DNA from: Clostridia bacterium
GTDB lineage: Bacteria > Bacillota > Clostridia > Oscillospirales > Acutalibacteraceae
DNA length: 17,290 bases
Assembly (NCBI GenBank): GCA_900766945.1
Contig: CAAFXD010000118.1
Span: forward strand, 1-17,290
Direction: 5' to 3'
This document shows positions 1-4,988 of this stretch, one piece after another (the stretch's first letter is position 1; every line of letters starts with the position of its first letter). Both the position numbers and the translations under genes were made by a program. The notes below the pieces were generated by a model that was not told where the DNA came from, made no database searches, and was given only the letters and a program-made list of their open reading frames with translations.

Positions 1-31
1 CCTTGTCCGTAAATATGGAGCGCATAGACAT
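1..31 (-). CDS. 5' end of an unidentified leftward gene (partial)
   Basis: On the minus strand an ATG at 31-29 opens a frame reading MSMRSIFTDK before the window ends. A good ribosome site (GGAGGG, within 38-44) lies 6 bases upstream of this ATG. A second in-frame ATG follows two codons later but is less well spaced. The gene runs the same way as the tRNA-Leu to its right, but a terminator separates them, so it probably has its own promoter within 45-135; I could not pick convincing -35/-10 boxes there. Ten residues are too few to name a product. Confidence 0.5.
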   Translation of the reverse strand, partial: MSMRSIFTDK

Positions 32-139
32 CGTTTTCCCTCCGTTTTATATTTTAAACTGTTAAACACAGTGTAGCATAATTCGGCGAAAAAATCTACT
101 GTAAACATAAAGCAAGATGAAAAATAAAGAGTACAAAAC

Positions 140-170
140 AAAAAAACCGCCCTCAATCGAGAACGGTTTT
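140..170 (-). terminator. Rho-independent terminator of tRNA-Leu
   Basis: An inverted repeat has arms 144-154 and 159-169 around a 4-base loop. The stem contains AACCG/CGGTT and CTC/GAG with two G-T pairs between them. Read leftward it is followed by a run of T (the A-run at 140-146). It begins 8 bases past the encoded CCA of the tRNA. A shorter T-rich stretch on the other side could give weak rightward activity too. Confidence 0.85.
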
Positions 171-176
171 TCGTTT

Positions 177-261
177 TGGTGCGGGTAGCAGGGGTCGAAC
201 CTGTACACCTCTCGGCACAAGATCCTAAATCTTGCGTGTCTGCCAATTCCACCATACCCGC
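177..261 (-). tRNA. tRNA-Leu (anticodon UAG)
   Basis: The minus strand folds as a class II tRNA of 85 bases. The acceptor strands GCGGGTA and TACCCGC pair fully, the discriminator is A, and CCA is encoded (179-177). The anticodon stem is CAAGA/TCTTG around the loop TTTAGGA, giving anticodon UAG, which reads CUA and other CUN leucine codons. The long variable arm (GCC-GAGA-GGT) is diagnostic of Leu/Ser/Tyr tRNAs, and the T arm carries TTCGACC. The one weak spot is an A-C mismatch at the base of the T stem. A promoter lies immediately upstream and a terminator immediately downstream, so it is a single-gene transcript. Confidence 0.97.
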
Positions 262-272
262 ATATTGCAGAT

Positions 273-301
273 ATTATAGCAAAAAGCGCTTATATTTGCA
301 A
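273..301 (-). promoter_or_regulatory. Promoter of tRNA-Leu
   Basis: Read leftward: -35 TTGCAA (301-296), a 17-base spacer, and a perfect -10 TATAAT (278-273). The -10 box ends 11 bases before the tRNA 5' end, so transcription would start a few bases upstream of the mature tRNA. It is divergent from the csoR promoter. Confidence 0.85.
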
Positions 302-346
302 GATGTGTTTTCTTGTTTTTTGAAAGCCACAAATCGGGAAAAAGTA

Positions 347-375
347 TTGACATATACCCGTATAGGGTATATACT
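347..375 (+). promoter_or_regulatory. csoR-copA promoter
   Basis: Consensus -35 TTGACA (347-352), a 17-base spacer, and -10 TATACT (370-375). Expected start of transcription is near 382. The spacer and the start of the -10 box are covered by one CsoR-type palindrome and the start site by a second, which predicts strong transcription held off until copper is bound. Confidence 0.93.
353..371 (+). promoter_or_regulatory. CsoR-type operator 1 (between -35 and -10)
   Basis: A perfect palindrome with 7-base arms, TATACCC and GGGTATA, around a 5-base centre. It fills the spacer and reaches the first bases of the -10 box. The C-run/G-run form with flanking TA is the known pattern of CsoR-family operators in Bacillota. 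Binding here would block RNA polymerase. Confidence 0.85.
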
Positions 376-379
376 AAAA

Positions 380-396
380 ATACCCCTACGGGGTAT
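380..396 (+). promoter_or_regulatory. CsoR-type operator 2 (over the transcription start)
   Basis: A perfect palindrome with arms ATACCCC and GGGGTAT around a 3-base centre, spanning the predicted transcription start. It resembles operator 1 but has four G/C pairs per arm and a shorter centre, so the two sites may differ in affinity. Centre-to-centre spacing is about 26 bases. Confidence 0.85.
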
Positions 397-421
397 AAAC
401 GCAAGGGAGATGACTGTATTT

Positions 422-724
422 ATGGATAAAAACTGTACTTGCTGTGCACGCACAAAAAAGCGCACAGAAGAAGAACACAAAAAGCTGATACACCGTTTAA
501 ACCGCATTGAAGGGCAAATCCGCGGTATTAAAAATATGGTGGAAAATGACGCCTATTGCACAGATATCATCACACAGGTTGCCGCCGCCAACGCCGCCTT
601 AAATGCGTTCAACAAAGAACTGCTGTCTACGCATATTAAAACCTGTGTTGCAGACGATATCAAAGCAGGCAAAACCGAAACGGTGGATGATTTACTTGCC
701 ACTTTGCAAAAACTGATGAAATAA
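422..724 (+). CDS. csoR: CsoR-type copper-sensing repressor
   Basis: A 100-residue, all-helical regulator of the CsoR/RcnR family (DUF156). It represses the copper operon and lets go of DNA when it binds Cu(I). The family core RLNRIEGQIRGI is at residues 25-36. The copper ligands follow the CsoR pattern exactly: C46 (in AYC), H71 and C75 (in HIKTC), with the 25- and 4-residue spacings of the Mycobacterium tuberculosis protein (C36, H61, C65); this excludes nickel-type RcnR. An N-terminal CTCC (C5, C7, C8) may be an extra metal or redox site. I chose the ATG at 422 because the ATG at 410 overlaps the ribosome site (GGGAG, 405-409); the resulting 12-base spacing is rather long. The frame stays open further upstream, but that part crosses the promoter and tRNA. 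copA starts 9 bases after the stop. Confidence 0.95.
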   Translation: MDKNCTCCARTKKRTEEEHKKLIHRLNRIEGQIRGIKNMVENDAYCTDIITQVAAANAALNAFNKELLSTHIKTCVADDIKAGKTETVDDLLATLQKLMK

Positions 725-733
725 GGGAGTATT

Positions 734-3244
734 ATGACGCAATATACTGTTACAGGCATGAGTTGCGCGGCTTGCAGTGCCCGTGTTGAAAAGGCTGTGG
801 GTGCAGTTGCGGGCGTAACCGCCTGCAATGTCAGCCTTTTAACGAACTCGATGGGGGTGGAGGGTGATGCCTCCCCTGCCGAAATTATCGAAGCCGTTAC
901 GCGTGCAGGCTACGGTGCGTGTTTAAAAACACAAGCGCCGCAAAATCCGCAGAACAATGTTCCGCAAAATGACGAAATCTTAAAGGATACCGAAACGCCG
1001 AAATTGAAAAAACGGTTACTGTATTCCGTAGGATTTTTGGCAGTACTGATGTATATTTCTATGGGGCATATGTTGGGCGCTCCCCTGCCCGCCGTACTGA
1101 CGGAAAATCCGTTAGCGTTCGGACTTTTGCAACTGCTGTTGAGTGTTGCAATACTGGTAATTAACCAAAAGTTTTTTATCAGCGGATTTCAAGGGCTTGT
1201 GCACCGCGCGCCGAATATGGATACGTTAGTCTCGCTCGGTGCAGGCGCGGCTTTTATTTACAGTGTTTATGCGCTGTTTTCAATGTCACAAGCGCAGATT
1301 TCGAGCGGCACCGGTGCCGCAATGCCTTGGATGCACGAATTTTATTTTGAGCCTTCCGCGATGATTTTAACCCTGATTACCGTTGGGAAAATGTTAGAAT
1401 CGCGAGCAAAAGGCAAAACCACCGACGCGCTCAAAGGCTTAATGCGGTTGGCGCCGAAAACGGCAGTCATTTTGCAAAACGAAAGAGAAGTGACCGTGCC
1501 GATTGAGCAGGTAAAAATCGGTGATATTTTTGCGGTACGCCCCGGCGAAAGCATTCCCGTAGACGGCGTCGTGCTGGACGGGAACAGCGCCGTGGACGAA
1601 TCGGCATTGACCGGCGAAAGCATCCCTGTGGATAAAGCAGCCGGAGATACCGTGACCGCCGCGACGATCAATCAATCGGGATTTTTGCGGTGCCGTGCCA
1701 CGCGCGTCGGCGCGGATACGACACTTTCCCAAATCATTCAAATGGTCAGCGATGCCGCCGCAACCAAAGCGCCGATTGCGAAAGCGGCTGACCGCGTTTC
1801 CGGTGTTTTTGTACCGATTGTAATCGGGATTGCAGCCATAACAACCATTATATGGCTGTGCGTCGGGCAAGGTGTCGGATTTGCGCTTGCCAGAGGGATT
1901 TCTGTTTTGGTTATCAGTTGCCCGTGTGCTTTGGGATTAGCAACGCCTGTGGCTGTGATGGTCGGGAACGGAAAAGGCGCGAAAAACGGAATTCTATTTA
2001 AAACCGCCGCGGCTTTGGAGCAAGCGGGCAAAACCGAAATTGTCGTTTTAGATAAAACCGGAACAATTACAAACGGCACGCCGATTGTCACGGATATTTT
2101 TCCTGCCGAAACAGTAGACGAAAACAGTCTGTTGCATTTTGCTTGCTCCCTGGAACAGCAAAGCGAACACCCGCTTTCCAAAGCCATTACGGCATACGGA
2201 GAGCAAAACGCCGTTTCACTTGCAAAAATTTCAGCTTTTGAGGCTTTGCCAGGAAAAGGCTTACAATGCGTTGCAGACGGTCAGCAAGTGTTCGGTGGAA
2301 ATTATGCATTCATCGCCGAAAAAGCGGAAATACCCGCTTCTGCGGTATCAGCGGCAAACAATTTAGCAGAGCAAGGCAAAACACCGCTGTTTTTTGCAAC
2401 CGACACATCATTTTTGGGTGTTATTGCTGTTGCAGATACAGTAAAATCTGAAAGCCCGCAAGCGATAAAAGAACTGCAAAATATGGGGATTCGCGTGGTG
2501 ATGCTGACGGGTGATAACGAACGAACTGCAAATGCGGTCGGCAAGACGGCGGGCGTAGATGAAGTCATTGCAGGTGTTCTCCCCGACGGCAAGGAAGCGG
2601 TTATTCGTAATTTGCAGACAAGCGGAAAGGTCATGATGGTCGGCGACGGTATCAACGACGCCCCAGCCCTTGTGCGGGCAGATACGGGCGTTGCCATCGG
2701 TGCGGGTACGGATATTGCCATTGATGCGGCAGATGTTGTCTTGATGAAAAGCCGTTTAACCGATGTTCCTGCGGCAATTCGGTTAAGCCGTGCAACCTTA
2801 CAAAACATCCACGAAAATCTGTTTTGGGCATTTCTATATAATACAATCGGCATACCGCTTGCGGCAGGTGCACTGATCCCTCTGTCCGGTTGGACATTAA
2901 ACCCGATGTTTGCCGCGGCGGCTATGAGCCTATCGAGTTTTTGTGTGGTTACAAATGCACTTCGATTAAACTTTTTTAAGCTCTATAAACAAAATAAAAA
3001 GCAAAAAAATAAGCCGGTCATCGGCTTAAAGGAGGAAAACAATATGAAAAAAACTTTAAAAATCGACGGCATGATGTGCGCACACTGTGAGGCACATGTC
3101 AAATCGGCTTTGGAGGCGATTGACGGCGTTACTTCCGCATCCGCCAGCCACACAGACGGTACTGCAACAGTAATTTTAGAAAAAGAAGTAGCGGACGATG
3201 TGCTAAAAGCGGCAGTTGAAGCGGAGGGCTACAAAGTACAGTAA
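734..3244 (+). CDS. copA: Copper-exporting P1B-1 ATPase with C-terminal CopZ-like domain
   Basis: An 836-residue membrane pump that exports Cu(I) from the cytoplasm using ATP. In order: N-terminal HMA domain with GMSCAAC (C11, C14); a variable linker to about residue 90; transmembrane helices; actuator domain with TGES (T293); the copper-path motif C396-P397-C398; the phosphorylated aspartate D440 in DKTGT; the EHP nucleotide-site motif; TGDN; and GDGINDAP from G637. The last helices carry YN and MSLSS, the residues that mark Cu(I) selectivity. A normal CopA would end near residue 752. Here a lysine/asparagine-rich linker leads into a second HMA domain (GMMCAHC, C782 and C785), so the frame encodes pump plus chaperone. 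The ribosome site GGGAG (725-729) directly follows csoR. A strong terminator lies at 3267-3304. The nested copZ start is described separately. Confidence 0.96.
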   Translation: MTQYTVTGMSCAACSARVEKAVGAVAGVTACNVSLLTNSMGVEGDASPAEIIEAVTRAGYGACLKTQAPQNPQNNVPQNDEILKDTETPKLKKRLLYSVGFLAVLMYISMGHMLGAPLPAVLTENPLAFGLLQLLLSVAILVINQKFFISGFQGLVHRAPNMDTLVSLGAGAAFIYSVYALFSMSQAQISSGTGAAMPWMHEFYFEPSAMILTLITVGKMLESRAKGKTTDALKGLMRLAPKTAVILQNEREVTVPIEQVKIGDIFAVRPGESIPVDGVVLDGNSAVDESALTGESIPVDKAAGDTVTAATINQSGFLRCRATRVGADTTLSQIIQMVSDAAATKAPIAKAADRVSGVFVPIVIGIAAITTIIWLCVGQGVGFALARGISVLVISCPCALGLATPVAVMVGNGKGAKNGILFKTAAALEQAGKTEIVVLDKTGTITNGTPIVTDIFPAETVDENSLLHFACSLEQQSEHPLSKAITAYGEQNAVSLAKISAFEALPGKGLQCVADGQQVFGGNYAFIAEKAEIPASAVSAANNLAEQGKTPLFFATDTSFLGVIAVADTVKSESPQAIKELQNMGIRVVMLTGDNERTANAVGKTAGVDEVIAGVLPDGKEAVIRNLQTSGKVMMVGDGINDAPALVRADTGVAIGAGTDIAIDAADVVLMKSRLTDVPAAIRLSRATLQNIHENLFWAFLYNTIGIPLAAGALIPLSGWTLNPMFAAAAMSLSSFCVVTNALRLNFFKLYKQNKKQKNKPVIGLKEENNMKKTLKIDGMMCAHCEAHVKSALEAIDGVTSASASHTDGTATVILEKEVADDVLKAAVEAEGYKVQ
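3010..3028 (+). other. RNA hairpin in front of the internal copZ ribosome site
   Basis: A perfect 7-base-pair stem, TAAGCCG/CGGCTTA, with a 5-base loop, ending exactly where the AAAGGAGG ribosome site begins (the last stem base is its first A). It is inside the copA-copZ reading frame and has no T-run, so it is not a terminator. It could mark an RNA end, slow ribosomes, or keep the following ribosome site unpaired; none of this is shown by sequence alone. Confidence 0.6.
3028..3035 (+). promoter_or_regulatory. Internal ribosome binding site for copZ
   Basis: AAAGGAGG, a near-perfect anti-16S match, lies 8 bases before the ATG at 3044. That ATG is in frame with copA, so this site would let ribosomes start on the C-terminal HMA domain alone. 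It is stronger and better spaced than the site in front of copA itself. Confidence 0.85.
3044..3244 (+). CDS. copZ: CopZ-like copper chaperone, nested in frame at the 3' end of copA
   Basis: Starting at the ATG at 3044 the frame gives a free 66-residue protein, the normal length of the copper chaperone CopZ, beginning MKKTLKIDGMMCAHC. It has the beta-alpha-beta-beta-alpha-beta HMA layout, and its Cys pair (residues 12 and 15) would bind Cu(I) and hand it to CopA or CsoR. The same residues are 771-836 of the long copA product because no stop codon lies between them. The AAAGGAGG site 8 bases upstream and the preceding hairpin make independent initiation likely. Two products, a CopA-CopZ fusion and free CopZ, are therefore predicted. 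Alternatively it is simply a fused second HMA domain with a relic start. The domain itself is certain; separate expression is inferred. Confidence 0.75.
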   Translation: MKKTLKIDGMMCAHCEAHVKSALEAIDGVTSASASHTDGTATVILEKEVADDVLKAAVEAEGYKVQ

Positions 3245-3266
3245 CTGCATACAGGCGCTTTCTACC

Positions 3267-3304
3267 AAAAACGCAGCAGACACGATACCGTCTGCTGCGT
3301 TTTT
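3267..3304. terminator. Strong bidirectional terminator between copA and the LRR/dockerin gene
   Basis: A 15-base-pair perfect inverted repeat (3267-3281 with 3290-3304), core ACGCAGCAGAC, with an 8-base loop. It ends in T-runs in both directions. It begins 22 bases after the copA stop. On the other strand it begins 2 bases beyond the TAA (3309-3307) that would end the frame-restored dockerin protein, so it serves both convergent genes. Confidence 0.93.
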
Positions 3305-3306
3305 AT

Positions 3307-3420
3307 TTATGCCGATAAGCTATCTTGATATTTTTGATACATTTCTGCTCTTTTCGCAAGGAGAACTGCGTCTGCGTCTGTAACAGCCCCGTCACAGTTT
3401 ATATCCGCCGCCGATTTTTT
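3307..3420 (-). other. Out-of-frame remainder of the last dockerin repeat (frameshift site)
   Basis: Removing one base from the six-T run at 3415-3420 (six A in the coding sense) makes the LRR gene continue through SAADINCDGAVTDADA and on to ...YQDSLSA, ending at TAA 3309-3307. This restores a textbook calcium-binding dockerin loop and helix. As the sequence stands, the frame instead ends at 3392 after an unrelated tail, IGGGYKL. The restored stop sits directly on the terminator, which argues that the longer frame is the ancestral one. Confidence 0.85.
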
Positions 3421-4846
3421 GCCTGTCCGTCAAGTCCGCATCCCCGGACAAATATGCCGATAAAGTTGCGGCGTCCGTCGCATCGCAAATGCCGTTTCCG
3501 TCTAAATCACCCGGCAAATTGTAGTCGCCGTTTAAAACCAAGTTCAGCAATGAAACATCAAAAAAGTCCACTGCCGTATCTGCATTTAAATCCGCAATCT
3601 CCGTTTCCAAAGCCGTTGGGAACTGTGCACCGATGGCTATCGAAGACAGCAATGCATAATCTGTCAAATCGGAAGTGCCGTCTTGATTTAAGTCTCCGGG
3701 GATGCCCGTCGGCGGCAGAAGGGAAACAAACGAAATACCGTTTTTCGCGGCAAAGGTTTCGGCAGCAGAACCGCTGTATCCGAAAACCGTCGTCAATCCC
3801 GAATAAGAAAAAGCAAATTCATCAATCGCAGTCACACTGCTCGGAACGGTAATTTCTTTCAGTGCTTCTGCGGTAGAAAAAGTATACGCCTCAATCGCAG
3901 TCACTCTGTCCGGAATGTTGACCGAAGTCAATGCAGTACATCCGCTAAATGCGCTTTTCCCGATGGCAGAAACACTGTTCGGCAAAACAATTTGCTTTAA
4001 GGCGCGGCAACTTGCAAAGGCATATTCACCGATTGTGCTTAAAGAGTTGGGCAACAAAACGGTTTCCAAGGCAGAGCACCCTTCAAAAGTCGAGTTTTCA
4101 AGTGCGGTTACACCGAAGGGAATCGAAATTTCCGTCAGTGCCGAACATTCATTAAACGCGTATTCCCCAATGGTTTCCAACCCGTACCGTAACGAAATTT
4201 TCTGCAACGCGGCACAGCCTTGGAATGCAGAAATACCGATGGTTTTTACGCTTTGCGGAACGGTCACCTCCTGCAAATTGAAGCAACTGAAAAATGCAAA
4301 CTCCGCAATTTCCGCCACGCTTTTGGGCACACTGTATGCCGTATCCGTTTTCCCTGCCGGGTAGGCTATCAGTCGGGTACCGTCTTTATTGAGCAAAACA
4401 CCGTCACGCGCGGTAAAAGCGGGATTGTAGCGTGATACTGCAATACCCGTCATGGAAACGCAACCGGCAAAAGCCAACGGTTCAATCACTGTAACGGCGC
4501 TCGGCAAAGTAATGTCTGTCAGCATTTCACACACACCGAATGCGCCCTCGCCGATTTCTTCGACCGTTTCCGGCAAAGAAACAGATTCCATTGTGCTGTT
4601 TCCCATAAATACGTATGCACCGATTCGCACAATTTGATAACCGTCTATCTCAGAAGGAATGACCACTTGCGCGGCAGTACCTGTATAGCTAACAATTTCC
4701 GCTGTTTTTTCATCTTCCGATAAAACCGAATAAGAAAAATTTTCATCTTCTGCAAATACAGGTAAAGCCGTGAACGGCAAGGAAAGCCCGAGCAGGAAAG
4801 CCGCGAGCAGTATGCAAAGCGCTTTTTTAGCACCTGTTTTTTTCAT
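3392..4846 (-). CDS. Secreted BspA-like leucine-rich-repeat protein with dockerin-like C terminus (frameshifted end)
   Basis: 484 residues as read, about 512 if the shift at 3415-3420 is corrected. A signal peptide (KK at 2-3, hydrophobic core 9-23, likely cleavage after PVFA, residue 32) sends it out of the cell. About eleven LRR_5 repeats of roughly 23 residues follow, with the usual pattern of I..AF..C..L..I.LP, plus the typical insert DGVLLNKDGTRLIAYPAG and capping motif near FGYSGSAAE. From about residue 384 come EF-hand-like loops DLNQDGTSD, DLNADTAVD and DLDGNGICD; the fourth is out of frame. This resembles two tandem type I dockerins, which bind cohesins on scaffoldins. I chose the ATG at 4846, not the GTG at 4855, because GAGGTG lies at the right distance from it. 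No membrane anchor is seen. Its role, such as adhesion, is unknown; no cohesin gene is in the window. Confidence 0.9.
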   Translation of the reverse strand: MKKTGAKKALCILLAAFLLGLSLPFTALPVFAEDENFSYSVLSEDEKTAEIVSYTGTAAQVVIPSEIDGYQIVRIGAYVFMGNSTMESVSLPETVEEIGEGAFGVCEMLTDITLPSAVTVIEPLAFAGCVSMTGIAVSRYNPAFTARDGVLLNKDGTRLIAYPAGKTDTAYSVPKSVAEIAEFAFFSCFNLQEVTVPQSVKTIGISAFQGCAALQKISLRYGLETIGEYAFNECSALTEISIPFGVTALENSTFEGCSALETVLLPNSLSTIGEYAFASCRALKQIVLPNSVSAIGKSAFSGCTALTSVNIPDRVTAIEAYTFSTAEALKEITVPSSVTAIDEFAFSYSGLTTVFGYSGSAAETFAAKNGISFVSLLPPTGIPGDLNQDGTSDLTDYALLSSIAIGAQFPTALETEIADLNADTAVDFFDVSLLNLVLNGDYNLPGDLDGNGICDATDAATLSAYLSGDADLTDRQKIGGGYKL

Positions 4847-4888
4847 AAAAAACACCTCGCAGAAACAAACACAAGTTATTACACAAAT

Positions 4889-4917
4889 ATTGTATCAAAT
4901 GTTGCAAAAAAGTACAA
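4889..4917 (-). promoter_or_regulatory. Possible promoter of the LRR/dockerin gene
   Basis: Read leftward: TTGTAC (4917-4912), a 17-base spacer, and TACAAT (4894-4889). The -10 box is good and the -35 box weak. It lies between the cad-operon terminator and the start codon at 4846, where a separate promoter is needed. Confidence 0.5.
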
Positions 4918-4925
4918 GACTTTCT

Positions 4926-4980
4926 TTAAAAGAAAAAAGAAGGAAAACGGGAAACCGTTATAAAGTATCCCGTTTTCCTT
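4926..4980 (-). terminator. Rho-independent terminator of the zinc/cadmium operon
   Basis: A 13-base-pair perfect stem (4940-4952 with 4968-4980), arms AAGGAAAACGGGA and its complement, around a 15-base loop. Read leftward it is followed by a T-rich stretch (the A-rich 4926-4939). It starts 8 bases after the ATPase stop codon. Confidence 0.88.
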
Positions 4981-4988
4981 TCGGAAAT

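Noticed and set aside
58..72. Short inverted repeat ACTGT/ACAGT upstream of the leftmost gene
   Set aside because: Only five base pairs in AT-rich DNA; not enough to call an operator without knowing the gene.
177..261. tRNA-Leu as an integration site for a genomic island
   Set aside because: No integrase, no direct repeat of the tRNA 3' end found by eye in the window, and the neighbouring genes are ordinary chromosomal types.
176..421. Long N-terminal extension of the csoR reading frame
   Set aside because: The frame is open back to 176, but this part overlaps the tRNA, both promoters and the operators, and has no family match; the core protein starts at 422.
734..1000. Programmed frameshift early in copA as in Escherichia coli
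   Set aside because: I saw no slippery heptamer followed by a stop and stem near the end of the N-terminal HMA domain; the free chaperone is better explained by the nested start at 3044.
1342..2897. Several antisense reading frames of 80-180 codons opposite copA
   Set aside because: No ribosome sites, no recognisable domains, and the sense strand encodes every conserved motif of the ATPase; these are shadows of a GC-rich coding strand.
3915..4637. Plus-strand reading frames across the LRR gene
   Set aside because: They mirror the repetitive minus-strand coding sequence and have no starts or domains of their own.
3700..4640. Repeated segments in the LRR gene resembling a CRISPR-like or tandem DNA repeat
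   Set aside because: The periodicity is at protein level (about 23 residues) with diverged nucleotides and no constant spacer or repeat unit.
4853..4855. GTG at 4855 as start of the LRR/dockerin gene
   Set aside because: It overlaps the GAGGTG ribosome site; the ATG at 4846 is correctly spaced and starts a clean signal peptide.
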